This document shows, piece after piece, positions 53,369 through 61,236 of a stretch of DNA of 64,000 bases. Position numbers and translations under genes: made by a program. Origin of the DNA: Mycobacterium bourgelatii (GTDB taxonomy: Bacteria; Actinomycetota; Actinomycetes; Mycobacteriales; Mycobacteriaceae); contig NZ_BLKZ01000001.1 of the NCBI RefSeq assembly GCF_010723575.1, forward strand, positions 4,092,001 through 4,156,000. Reading direction: 5' to 3'. The notes beneath the pieces were generated by a model. That model made no database searches. It saw nothing but the letters and a program-made list of their open reading frames with translations, and was not told the DNA's origin. Each line of letters opens with the position of its first letter. The first letter of the stretch is position 1.

Positions 53369-54166
53369 TCACGCCCCGTTGGTGAGCTCGGCCAGGGTTT
53401 GCGACCGCGATGTCACTGCCTTGACGGCTGCAACGGCGCCGTCGTCGACACGAGCAATCCCAGCGATGTGCAGGGCAGCAGGCTTGCCAATGTACTTTTC
53501 TGTGCCTGCACCCAGGCCGCCCCGGTAGGGGCCTCGCATCGTGACGTGGAATGGAACATCGGCGCCCGCCGAAAAGAGATCGTTGACAACGACCTCGTGC
53601 GGCTCGAGCACCGCTTCATAGGTAGCACCGGTGCGCGCGTCATCGATCTCGTGCACGGGGGCGGCGGCAAGGTCGGACCTCTCCAGCCAACTTCGCACGG
53701 TTACTTCAGCATCGTGATCAGCCGGCACCGGCTCCGTCGATGTCCAGGGATCGATGTGCGGTGGGACCAGCGGATGAGGATGACCACTCGTCATTTGGGC
53801 TTGCATTGCGAAATAGTCTTGTTCGACGTAGTTCTCCGTCAGCCGCCTGCCGTTCCACTTGTACAAGCCGATGCCACGCCAACAAGCAAGTGCGCGCCCT
53901 CCTCCAACCGGCATGCCTGCGTGCTCGCTGAAGTGCATGCACAGTCGATCGCCGTTCAACACGAACTCGTGAACGGAAAGTGCTAAACCTGGTGCTGCCT
54001 TGAAGATTCGACGTACAGCCTGAGCGTAGGTGGTTGACCGGACCAGGGACATACCGTTGATGTGTACGACGTAGTCCGGCTCCATGATCTCGTCGTAAAG
54101 GTCTTGATCATGCGAATTTGTGTAATCAATGCAGTATTTCCGCATCAGTGCGACGAATGGATGCAT
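53369..54166 (-). CDS. SnoaL/NTF2-like protein, two-domain
   Basis: 265 residues from the ATG at 54166 (MHPFVALMRKYCIDYTNSHD), preceded by GGAG; the frame extends to 54358 but overlaps the Rieske gene. The first half has SnoaL-like features: LYDEIMEPDYVVHINGMSL, VHEFVLNGDRLCMHFSEHAG and GRRLTENYVEQDYFAMQAQM. The second half repeats the type with DDARTGATYEAVLEPHEVV and a MRGPYRGGLG segment. NTF2-like proteins act as cyclases, isomerases or oxygenase small subunits. Its start lies one base after the Rieske stop, so it could be a partner of that oxygenase, but a role as a separate enzyme is as likely. Confidence 0.85.
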   Translation of the reverse strand: MHPFVALMRKYCIDYTNSHDQDLYDEIMEPDYVVHINGMSLVRSTTYAQAVRRIFKAAPGLALSVHEFVLNGDRLCMHFSEHAGMPVGGGRALACWRGIGLYKWNGRRLTENYVEQDYFAMQAQMTSGHPHPLVPPHIDPWTSTEPVPADHDAEVTVRSWLERSDLAAAPVHEIDDARTGATYEAVLEPHEVVVNDLFSAGADVPFHVTMRGPYRGGLGAGTEKYIGKPAALHIAGIARVDDGAVAAVKAVTSRSQTLAELTNGA

Positions 54167-54167
54167 G

Positions 54168-55400
54168 TCACTCCTGCACAAATGACGCGAGTAGCTGTGG
54201 CACTCGGAGTGTTTCGGGAACCTGCTCGAATCCAATGGCTCGGTCGATCGCTTCGTGGAGGTAGTAGATGCGCCGTTCCTGGTAACCGAGGCGCAACGAC
54301 TCGAGGGTGCCTGCGTTGAGCGAACGTTGCTCGCCGGGAAGGACGTCCAGGTCCTCAAACAGCACCTGTGACAGCGCCGCGATCACCTTGTCGCTGAGCT
54401 TCCGGTTTTCCTCTTGATCGACGGCCAGGGATGAGCACCAGTGCACGTTGTACACCGACGTCGAGGGACCGGTTGGCCAGTTGGTGATCAGAAAGACAAG
54501 TCCGGTGCCCGCGAACACGATGCTCAAATTGGGGAACACGTGATACGAGAATGTTCCGCAATATGGCAGATCGCCGAGGTTGGGGAACACGCACGGGAAA
54601 GGCGACAGCGCTTTGCCGTCAATGGTGTCGCGATAGAGGACGAGCATCCGCGAATGACCGTTCGGCAGCAGCTGTATGCCCGTCCCTGACTGTTGAAGCG
54701 TCCGTGCCGCCGAAGTCCGGTGCACGTAATTGACGTGGTAGCTCTCTAGGTTGGCGTCCACGGGAAGCTTCCAGTTGACGCCAACCTCCCGCACCGTGCG
54801 GTCCACCAGGTGCAGACGGCCGTCAAGTTCTGCGAAGTCGCTGAGATCCTCACCGACCGAACCGAGGAAGGCGGCCAATGGCCGCGCTTTCACGTCAAGG
54901 TTGATGAATATCAGCGGCCCCCATGACTCGCAACGTATTTCGGCCAGGCCGTGGCTCTCACGGTCGAGGTCAGAAAAGTTCATCGCTTCCGGGTAGCCGA
55001 CAAGCTTTCCGTCCAGCGAGTACGTCCATGCGTGGAATGGACACGTCAGGCGGCGGCCAACATTACCCTGCGGCTCTTCGACGAGCGCAGCCCCCCGATG
55101 TCGACAAGTGTTGCAGAAAGCGCGAACAGCGTTATCCGCGCCGCGAATCAGCATTATCGGCTTGTCGAGCTGGTCGAGCAGGACGTAGTCGCCTATGTTG
55201 CGAAGCTGGTCGGCATGGGCGACGAACAACCACGAGCGGGAGAAGACCCTGTCAGCCTCAAGTTTGGCGAAGGCGGGATCGAAATACCGCCCGCCGGGAA
55301 CCGGCGGGAGTGCCGGGAACTGCGGCGGGTAGGTCCGTCTTTCTGCCTCGGCTCGAGCGCACTCCTTCACGTCGTCCATCAGTTGGGTACTGATACCCAT
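54168..55400 (-). CDS. Rieske aromatic ring-hydroxylating dioxygenase, alpha subunit
   Basis: 410 residues from the ATG at 55400. Rieske ligands: TCRH (Cys99, His101) and CPFH (Cys120, His123), with PFHAWTYSLDG following. Mononuclear iron site: LESYHVNYVH (His222, His227), with Glu219 where many have Asp. It is a full-length, non-haem oxygenase; the reductase must come from elsewhere. It is divergent from a TetR regulator with a 16-bp palindrome between the genes, and co-transcribed with a SnoaL-like gene. It differs clearly from the Rieske protein at 3812-5098, so the window encodes two separate Rieske systems. Confidence 0.93.
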   Translation of the reverse strand: MGISTQLMDDVKECARAEAERRTYPPQFPALPPVPGGRYFDPAFAKLEADRVFSRSWLFVAHADQLRNIGDYVLLDQLDKPIMLIRGADNAVRAFCNTCRHRGAALVEEPQGNVGRRLTCPFHAWTYSLDGKLVGYPEAMNFSDLDRESHGLAEIRCESWGPLIFINLDVKARPLAAFLGSVGEDLSDFAELDGRLHLVDRTVREVGVNWKLPVDANLESYHVNYVHRTSAARTLQQSGTGIQLLPNGHSRMLVLYRDTIDGKALSPFPCVFPNLGDLPYCGTFSYHVFPNLSIVFAGTGLVFLITNWPTGPSTSVYNVHWCSSLAVDQEENRKLSDKVIAALSQVLFEDLDVLPGEQRSLNAGTLESLRLGYQERRIYYLHEAIDRAIGFEQVPETLRVPQLLASFVQE

Positions 55401-55447
55401 GCGTCTTGCCTCGTTTCGCTTCCGTGCCGCGCCTGCACCACAGTTTT

Positions 55448-55463
55448 ATGAATAACCATTCAT
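55448..55463. promoter_or_regulatory. TetR-type palindrome upstream of the Rieske-SnoaL operon
   Basis: ATGAATAACCATTCAT: perfect 6-bp arms around AACC, between the divergent Rieske (55400) and tetR (55503) starts. Probably the operator of the adjacent TetR protein. Confidence 0.65.
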
Positions 55464-55502
55464 TTTACAAGCGTCTTGTCGCATCTCAGTCAGAATGGGT
55501 GG

Positions 55503-56114
55503 ATGCCAAAAGACCAGAAGGCCCTAGCGCCTCGCCCACGTGGGCGGCCGCCGAAGTCCGACGGCCGGGCAACTGCTCAGCGGTTGCTCGAGGCCGCGAC
55601 GTCGGTGTGCGTTGAACGGGGATTCGATGGCACCACACTGCCGCTGATCGCCGAGCGGGCACGCGTGTCACCTTCGGCTGTGTACAACCACTTTCACAGC
55701 CGAGAGGAGTTGCTGTACGCCGCCGCGGTACGCGCCTTGGACCAGATCACCACCGTCGCGTTGCGGACCGGTCGTGGGGAACGTCCACTCCAAGCCATCG
55801 CGATGGCCTATCTGCGGCCCGAGATGAGACAGAACCGACGGCTCATCGCCGAGTTGCATCTCGCCAGCAGACGCGACGCGCGTCTAGCGGCGCTGATTGC
55901 GCAGTGGCACCAAGAGTATGCCGGCCAGTTCGTCGGGATGCTCTCCGGCACTGACCCAAACCCCAAAGCCACCACAAAAGTCGTTTTCCTGTTGCTCTTG
56001 GGACTTTGTCATTTCGACGACGTGCCGTCGATCCGGACACCACGCGACGCGGTGGCCGAGCGCGTCGAGCGCCTCATCGATGCACTTGTTCCGGGCTTGT
56101 CGGACGATGAGTAA
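55503..56114 (+). CDS. TetR-family transcriptional regulator
   Basis: 203 residues from the ATG at 55503 (MPKDQKALAPRPRGRPPKSD); an upstream TTG frame is not used. The DNA-binding domain (~20-75) has RLLEAATSVCVERGFDG, LIAERARVSPSAVYNHF and SREELL. The C-terminal ligand domain includes NRRLIAELHLASRRDARLAA and KVVFLLLLGLCHFDDV. It is divergent from the Rieske-SnoaL operon, with a palindromic site between, so it probably represses both. The inducer is likely the substrate of that pathway and is not known. Confidence 0.92.
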   Translation: MPKDQKALAPRPRGRPPKSDGRATAQRLLEAATSVCVERGFDGTTLPLIAERARVSPSAVYNHFHSREELLYAAAVRALDQITTVALRTGRGERPLQAIAMAYLRPEMRQNRRLIAELHLASRRDARLAALIAQWHQEYAGQFVGMLSGTDPNPKATTKVVFLLLLGLCHFDDVPSIRTPRDAVAERVERLIDALVPGLSDDE

Positions 56115-56188
56115 CGCGCCCCCGTCGGGTAAGGAACAGCGCACGTTTGCAACCGGCCGACAGCGCTTAGCGCGACGCCCGAGAACGT

Positions 56189-56731
56189 TCAATTAGCTTC
56201 GCGGATCAGACCTTCCAAGTAGGCGAGGGCTTCGGCACCGTCGTCGGCGATGAACACCAGATCGTTGATGGGCACCGGAAGGAAACGTTCCTCGTCCATT
56301 CGCTGCAGCTGAATCGTCAAGCCGTCGTAAAACCCGGCCGTGTTCAGCAGTACGACCGGCTTGTCGTGCAGCTTGTGCTTCCTCTGCTCCAGGACGTCCG
56401 TCGCCTCGTCGAGCGTGCCGAGGCCGCCTGCCATCACGACGATCGCGTCCGCGCGCTCGAGCAGCAACGCTTTGCGCTCGGCGAGGTCCTTTGCGAACAC
56501 CATCTCGTCGGCGTCCTTCCTCGCGAACTCCCGCAGCAACTCGACCGAGATGCCGACGAGCCGCCCGCCGGTCTCCCGAACGCCGTCGGCGACGACCTTC
56601 ATCAGACCAGTGTCGGATCCACCCCACACCAAACCGTGTCCGCCACTGCCGATGAGCTCGGCGAATTCTCGGGCGGGCCGCGTGTAGCGCTCGGCGAGGT
56701 CGGCGGCGGACAGGAAGACGCAGATGTTCAT
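56189..56731 (-). CDS. LOG-family (TIGR00730) Rossmann protein
   Basis: 180 residues from the ATG at 56731; a TTG at 56749 would overlap the upstream gene. It shows the lysine-decarboxylase-like/LOG fold: MNICVFLSAADLAERYT, GHGLVWGGSDTGLMKVVADG, and the phosphate-binding MAGGLGTLDEATDVL. The usual PGGxGTxxE has Ala in place of Pro. LOG proteins release cytokinin bases from their riboside monophosphates, and M. tuberculosis makes cytokinins this way, but some family members differ in activity. It follows the NAD-binding gene by 4 bases, so both are in one operon. Confidence 0.85.
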   Translation of the reverse strand: MNICVFLSAADLAERYTRPAREFAELIGSGGHGLVWGGSDTGLMKVVADGVRETGGRLVGISVELLREFARKDADEMVFAKDLAERKALLLERADAIVVMAGGLGTLDEATDVLEQRKHKLHDKPVVLLNTAGFYDGLTIQLQRMDEERFLPVPINDLVFIADDGAEALAYLEGLIREAN

Positions 56732-56735
56732 CCGG

Positions 56736-57335
56736 TCATTCGCTGTCAACGACGGTCACGATGCCCGGAGGTGCGTCGATCGCTTCGAGAGTCCGAGAGG
56801 CGGCCGTATCGATGTGCACGCGTGGTGCGTTGGGACGCGACTGTTCGAAGTAGGTGCCAGGACCGTAGAGGAAGCCGTACCGGATGACGACACCGTCCAC
56901 GGCGAGCACCGCTTCTTCGAGTGCTGCGACAGCGGCGGCTTCCGCGCCGGGTTGCATGGTCCATGCAACGCTCTGGGCCACGATCTTGATGTAGCCCAAG
57001 CCTTTTGATGCCTCGATCAGATTACGGGTGCCTTCGACGCGTATTCGCGCATTGACTTTCGAATCCTCGGGTAAGTCTTTCAGATCGTCGGGAAGATCTG
57101 TCAGCTCGTGAAGTATGAGGTCGGGCGCGAACGCCTGAACGGCGGCTGTGAGCGCCTGACGGTCGAATACATCACAGACGATCGGTTGCGCACCGGTGGC
57201 GGCCAACCGGCCGGCCTTCTCCGGCGAGCGCGTCATCGCACCGACGGTGTGACCGGCGTCCCGCAGCAACGGCACCAGTCGCTGGCCGATGACCCCGGAG
57301 GCGCCGGCGAAAAAGATGCGGCGTGAGGTCAACAT
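56736..57335 (-). CDS. NAD(P)-binding SDR/epimerase-like protein
   Basis: 199 residues. Rossmann motif FAGASGVIGQRLVPLL at the N-terminus, KIVAQSVAWTM with IRYGFLYGPGTYF near 150, and a closing TLEAIDAPPGIVTVVDSE, as in short NAD-dependent epimerase/dehydratase relatives. The Tyr-x3-Lys catalytic pair is not evident, so it may be an atypical SDR or a binding protein. Its ATG overlaps the stop of a 50-codon gene by one base (TGATG), and it is followed by the LOG gene. The three form one operon. Confidence 0.85.
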   Translation of the reverse strand: MLTSRRIFFAGASGVIGQRLVPLLRDAGHTVGAMTRSPEKAGRLAATGAQPIVCDVFDRQALTAAVQAFAPDLILHELTDLPDDLKDLPEDSKVNARIRVEGTRNLIEASKGLGYIKIVAQSVAWTMQPGAEAAAVAALEEAVLAVDGVVIRYGFLYGPGTYFEQSRPNAPRVHIDTAASRTLEAIDAPPGIVTVVDSE

Positions 57336-57487
57336 CAGCGCCTTTCGAGCAGATACGGCACAAATCCGTGCGGATAGACCTCGCGGATCGTCGATGGCGC
57401 AATGGGCGCGGGCGCCGCCGACCGTGCTACCGCGACCGCCGCAGCGGTGAAGGCCATGGGACTGACAGTAGTCCGGTCGATTTGCAT
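57335..57487 (-). CDS. 50-residue small protein, translationally coupled
   Basis: A short frame with an AAGGAG ribosome site 8 bases before the ATG at 57487. It reads MQIDRTTVSP, an alanine/valine-rich stretch (AFTAAAVAVARSAAPAPIAP), then STIREVYPHGFVPYLLERR, and its TGA shares a base with the ATG of the next gene. The strong ribosome site and coupling argue that it is translated. The middle looks weakly hydrophobic. No homologue is recognised, and it could be a leader peptide, a precursor or a small partner protein of the following NAD-binding protein. Confidence 0.6.
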   Translation of the reverse strand: MQIDRTTVSPMAFTAAAVAVARSAAPAPIAPSTIREVYPHGFVPYLLERR

Positions 57488-57541
57488 AGTGGTTCTCCTT
57501 TTGTGCGGCCTCACAGCGGTGCCAACGACGCCTTTGTGATG

Positions 57542-57565
57542 CTGAGTACAGTCTACAATACTCAG
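57542..57565. promoter_or_regulatory. Inverted repeat in the LOG-operon/nitrilase divergent promoter
   Basis: CTGAGTA, a 10-base spacer, then TACTCAG. It lies 55 bp upstream of the small-gene start and 63 bp upstream of the nitrilase start, so a regulator bound here could control both. No regulator gene is adjacent other than the TetR at 55503, which has its own palindrome. Confidence 0.5.
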
Positions 57566-57627
57566 GAATGGATTGCCTTCCCGTCGCCTTGTTCTAGTCG
57601 AGCACCTGTGCGTGAAGGGTGAAGGAA

Positions 57628-58638
57628 ATGACGACGGTAAGAGCGGCTGCAGTACAGATGAGCCCGGTGCTATACAGCCGTGATGGCACCACTCAGAAGG
57701 TTGTCGACAAGATCGCCGAACTCGGGCGCCAGGACGTACGATTCGCTGTCTTCCCCGAGACGATCGTGCCGTACTATCCCTACTTCTCCTTTGTCCAAAG
57801 ACCTTTCGAGCTGGCCGCTGAGCAACTGAGGCTGATCGATCAGGCCGTGACCATACCGTCGCCCACAGTCGACGCCATCGCCGATGCGGCCAGGCAAGCG
57901 GGAATCGTGGTGTCCATCGGTGTGAATGAACGCGATGGCGGCACGCTCTACAACACGCAGCTCCTCTTCGATGCCGATGGCACCCTCATCCAGCGCCGTC
58001 GAAAGATACTGCCCACCTTCCACGAACGGATGGTGTGGGGGCAGGGGGATGCCTCCGGCCTTGCGGCCGTCGACAGTGCCGTTGGGCGGATCGGCCAGTT
58101 GGCGTGCTGGGAGCATTACTACCCGCTGGCACGCTATGCCGTCATCGCTGACGGTGAGCAGATTCACGCAGCGATGTGGCCGGGCTCGTTCGGCGGTCCG
58201 CTTTTCGCGGAGCAGACCGAGTTGAGCGTCCGCAATCACGCACTCGAATCAGGCAGTTTCGTTGTCAACTCCACCGGCTGGCTGGATGCCGATCAGCAAG
58301 CGCAGATCATGGCCGACACCGGGGCGCCGATCGGCCCGATATCGGGGGGCAGCTTCACCGCGATCGTGTCACCTCTTGGCGAGTTGCTAGCCACGCCTTT
58401 GCGTTCCGGCGAGGGCGTTGTGATCGCCGATCTCGACTTCTCCTTGATCGACCAGCGTAAGTCCAAGATGGACGCCATAGGCCACTACAGCAGGCCCGAA
58501 CTGCTCAGTCTGTTGATCGACCGCACACCGGCTGCTCACGTCCACGAGCGAGTCGAGCCCCACCACGCCGACACGAAAACCGAGGCCGACGATATCCACG
58601 TCCACCAGATAGCAAGCGGTACGGCGCGAGTTGGCTAG
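57628..58638 (+). CDS. Nitrilase (Nit6803-like)
   Basis: 336 residues from the ATG at 57628 (MTTVRAAAVQMSPVL); a GTG at 57619 is an alternative. The catalytic triad is present: Glu44 in FPETIVPYYPYFSF, Lys126 in RRRKILPTFHERMVWGQGD, and Cys160 in LACWEHYYPLARY. The segments match Nit6803-type nitrilases, which in many bacteria sit in a larger conserved Nit1C cluster; no other Nit1C gene is visible here. It should hydrolyse a nitrile to acid and ammonia; the natural substrate is unknown. The C-terminal tail is His/Glu-rich (EPHHADTKTEADDIHVHQ). It is the last gene before the tRNA fragment at 58.7 kb. Confidence 0.93.
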   Translation: MTTVRAAAVQMSPVLYSRDGTTQKVVDKIAELGRQDVRFAVFPETIVPYYPYFSFVQRPFELAAEQLRLIDQAVTIPSPTVDAIADAARQAGIVVSIGVNERDGGTLYNTQLLFDADGTLIQRRRKILPTFHERMVWGQGDASGLAAVDSAVGRIGQLACWEHYYPLARYAVIADGEQIHAAMWPGSFGGPLFAEQTELSVRNHALESGSFVVNSTGWLDADQQAQIMADTGAPIGPISGGSFTAIVSPLGELLATPLRSGEGVVIADLDFSLIDQRKSKMDAIGHYSRPELLSLLIDRTPAAHVHERVEPHHADTKTEADDIHVHQIASGTARVG

Positions 58639-58720
58639 GGGCAGTACGCTCGCTGGCCGGTAAATCGGGCTTCTCGGTTGCACGCGGGCAGTTCCACAAG
58701 GCCCTGACCAGGCGAGATAC

Positions 58721-58759
58721 GGTGGGGCGGGCGGGGCTCGAACCCGCGACCAACGGATT
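58721..58759 (-). other. 3' fragment of a tRNA gene (probably tRNA-Met), island attachment site
   Basis: On the minus strand it reads AATCCGTTGGTCGCGGG then TTCGAGCCCCGCCCGCCCC: end of an anticodon loop, anticodon stem, variable loop, complete T arm and 3' acceptor strand. From memory this matches the 3' half of actinobacterial elongator tRNA-Met. The 5' half is missing. Such 3' fragments are left as attR after integration into a tRNA gene, with the island on the 5' side, here rightwards. Confidence 0.65.
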
Positions 58760-58968
58760 CTCAAATGGCCAATCTTGACGCCGCCGTTCTGTACCCGACA
58801 ACTCCTGCAGGGCAACGCCGTTCGGCGCTCGACGGGTACGGACGAGCGGTGCCCAATCCGGTCGATTCCGACTCATTCTGGGTGAATAAACGGCAACTGG
58901 AACGGGCTTAGCGCCGTGGATATGAAGTTATGGTGCGTGCGCCGGTGCGGGAAACGTAACGTGAGGAC

Positions 58969-59178
58969 ATGACTCCCGCGCGTGATCGCGGCCACCAGCA
59001 TCGCGAGCGGCTGCGGCAACAAGGTATGCGGCCGGTGCAGATCTGGGTCCCAGACGTCACCGCGCACGAATTTCACCGGGAAGCGCACCGGCAGTCGGCC
59101 TCGGTCGCCGCCGGCGAACGTGAGGCCGAAGATCAAGCCTTTGTCAACGCGATTGCCGTCGATTGGGACGAGGCCTAG
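58969..59178 (+). CDS. MazE-type antitoxin (DUF3018-like), apparently orphan
   Basis: 69 residues, opening with a short basic helix and the motif RERLRQQGMRPVQIWVPDV, which is characteristic of the DUF3018/MazE group of antitoxins in actinobacteria. The remainder is acidic (AAGEREAEDQAF, AVDWDEA). A mazF-type toxin gene would be expected at or just after the stop, but the 230 bp that follow give no intact toxin frame. It is probably a stranded antitoxin in the island. No operator is obvious. Confidence 0.75.
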   Translation: MTPARDRGHQHRERLRQQGMRPVQIWVPDVTAHEFHREAHRQSASVAAGEREAEDQAFVNAIAVDWDEA

Positions 59179-59412
59179 GCGGGCGGCGCGGCTTACTGCG
59201 GCGGTGAGCGCATGTTGCGCGCAAATATCGAGCCGCTAAGAGTGGCGGATGTTCTCCCAGACCCAAGTGTGCTGGGTCGGGGCAAGCCGGTCGACTACCT
59301 CTCACGGCAGATTGAGCGCAGCTGTTTCACGCGGAAGCCTGACCGTCTCCGACGGCGCGGTGACCACCACCGTCACCGTGCCGGAAGCTGGTGGGCTCGG
59401 TGGCTGCGGTCG

Positions 59413-60402
59413 TCATCTCGATACGGCATCGGGAGATGACGGGCCTGAACCGCATGGCATGGAGCGTGGCCACAAGGTGTCGATGGAGCCGTCTAGGCGG
59501 CCAGCTAGGTCAAAGTCGCCATCGGGTGACTCGGTGTACACCAGCTGCACGGTGGCGTCGTCCCCCAGAGGGGCTAAACCCGTCGAGTAAAAAGTGCCGT
59601 CATACTCACCGTGAGTGAGGGGCACGTCGGCCACGGTCCTCACGGCCTCGAAAGTAACTATCACATTGGCGATCTCGAACAGTTCTTCCTCGCCCGTCGC
59701 ATGCGAAAGCCCTTTGACGTACACCTTCTGACCCTTAGATCTCGGGGCCGGCGCGTCGCCAGTCGCGATGTACTTCGCCTTGCCCCCGTACAGGGCGTCC
59801 GCTTCTCGGAAGCCCTCCTCCCACTGCTCGTGATTCCGCGTGTGCTGTTTCACGATGTGATTTACAAGTTCCTCGAGCAATGAGGATTCTGAGCCGTCCG
59901 CATATAGGACGGGAACGTTCCCCGGCAGCTCTTGCTGTTGAGTTGCGCCATCACGCGTGATGACTACCTCAGCCTTCTTCACAAGGGTGATCCAATGCCA
60001 GTATTCGGCGTGGTCCGCCCTGTTGACGACTTTCCCAACAAACTCGGGTGTGACCTCACCAGGCGTGATCGTCTTGATGCCGTACATCTTCGCCGTGTCT
60101 AACGCGTCCGCCGTGAACCCCGACGACGACACAAGAATCTTGACGTTGGCGCCGAGTCGATCGAACTTGGTCTTCGCCTGCTCGACCCATTGCACGTCCT
60201 GCTTTCGCTTCCAATCCCGTGCTTCGATTCCCACGACTGCGATATGACCCGCCACCGTCCCTACCGCAACAACGTCGACCTCGCGCTTCCGCCCCGTGTC
60301 GAGAGTCTCAAGCTCGACGGATTCATTCACCTCAGCGCCCTCTGCTTTGAGCATCGTGAGCAGCGCGATCAAGCGCTGGAACTCGTTAGACCGTTTTGGC
60401 AC
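59413..60402 (-). CDS. Mrr-like PD-(D/E)XK nuclease-related protein
   Basis: 329 residues from the GTG at 60402, which has AGGAGG 5 bases upstream; a longer frame to 60468 lacks this. The N-terminal ~150 residues look like a restriction endonuclease-like fold: REVDVVAVG then HIAVVGIEARDWKRK (Asp ... Glu-x-Arg, a variant of the D-ExK core) and KILVSSSGFTADALDTAKM. The C-terminal part, with YVKGLSHATGEEELFEIAN, is not recognised. It could be a Mrr-type nuclease subunit or an inactive relative, since the usual catalytic Lys is Arg. It lies in the island and could serve in defence. Confidence 0.65.
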   Translation of the reverse strand: MPKRSNEFQRLIALLTMLKAEGAEVNESVELETLDTGRKREVDVVAVGTVAGHIAVVGIEARDWKRKQDVQWVEQAKTKFDRLGANVKILVSSSGFTADALDTAKMYGIKTITPGEVTPEFVGKVVNRADHAEYWHWITLVKKAEVVITRDGATQQQELPGNVPVLYADGSESSLLEELVNHIVKQHTRNHEQWEEGFREADALYGGKAKYIATGDAPAPRSKGQKVYVKGLSHATGEEELFEIANVIVTFEAVRTVADVPLTHGEYDGTFYSTGLAPLGDDATVQLVYTESPDGDFDLAGRLDGSIDTLWPRSMPCGSGPSSPDAVSR

Positions 60403-61015
60403 GGTCACCTCCTGAACGCGACACTTCAAATTGAGTTCCAGCGTACGGATGTCTACTGACACGACCACGAGGGCGTGCGTCGCAACACCGCCAAAATGCC
60501 GGTATTCGTGGGCGATTTACGGGCAATGCAAACATTGGAGCGTAGCCGGGGTTCACGCCCAATTGACTAGTTTGACTGTGGCGCGACTGCCTCGAAAGCG
60601 GGTCCGGAGATGCCGTTTCGCGCCAACGAACGGTCACGTCGGGGCTGGCCCAGAAACGGGCACCGGCCTGTGTGGTTTTTCGCGCGCTCGATGCGTGACA
60701 CCCCCCGGGCGCAATGGCAACCGAGGTCAGCTTCGACCGCCGCCACGACAAGGCGTACAGCCGCTGTGCCTTAATTCTGTCTTCAAAGCAAGAAGCGCGT
60801 CAGCTTGGCGGGCACCCGCGACACATTGCTGGGGGGTCGCGCGGCCGCGCTTTGGCCGCCCGCCGTGCCGAAGCCGAAGTACGCAGAGATGCCCCTGGAT
60901 GGTGGCTCTACGCGAGTGCCAGATTACTTCGCCGGAGAGATGCGGGTTTTGCTCCCTCTGGAAGCACAACCACCTTAGAAGATCCCCTGACCTGCTAAAA
61001 TGGGTGAAGAAGCAC

Positions 61016-61102
61016 GACCCGCTTGCCCGGCCCGGTAGGCTCGTCACAGCGCCTCGCACTAAGAACCAAGGGGACGAGCCTACCGGGCCGGGCAAGCGGG
61101 TC
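61016..61102. repeat. 30-bp perfect inverted repeat with a 27-base loop
   Basis: Arms 61016-61045 and 61073-61102 are exact reverse complements (left arm begins GACCCGCTTGCCCGG and ends GGCTCGTC). As RNA it would be an extremely stable hairpin. It has no T-run, so it is not a classical intrinsic terminator, although mycobacterial terminators often lack one. Confidence 0.85.
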
Positions 61103-61177
61103 AACACGCCGGTTTGCTGCGGCGAGATGTGACCGCGACCTAGGGTGCCACAGGGGAATAGTTCAGCCGACCATCTG

Positions 61178-61209
61178 TTGACACAGTGGTACCTTGGTAC
61201 CCAGGTACC
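61178..61209 (+). promoter_or_regulatory. TTGACA element and three phased GGTACC operator sites
   Basis: TTGACA at 61178-61183, then GGTACC at 61188, 61196 and 61204, exactly 8 bp apart. Tandem short palindromes at 8-12 bp spacing are typical operators of ribbon-helix-helix antitoxins. It lies 28-59 bp before the antitoxin-like gene. Confidence 0.75.
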
Positions 61210-61236
61210 GAGGTCCGATGACAGGGAGGTGTAATC

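Larger units (their letters stand above)
60403..61236. other. 834-bp region with no clear gene, holding a large hairpin
   Basis: Several frames cross this stretch but none combines a ribosome site with recognisable motifs. A plus-strand frame ending at 60978 (closing PDYFAGEMRVLLPLEAQPP) looks somewhat coding but has a stop at 60772-60774 and no start, so it may be a decayed gene. The 61016-61102 inverted repeat follows it by 37 bp. Confidence 0.4.

Noticed and set aside
58387..58876. Minus-strand frames translating across the tRNA fragment (VAGSSPARPT-type peptide)
   Set aside because: This peptide is the familiar artefact of translating a tRNA T arm; not a gene.
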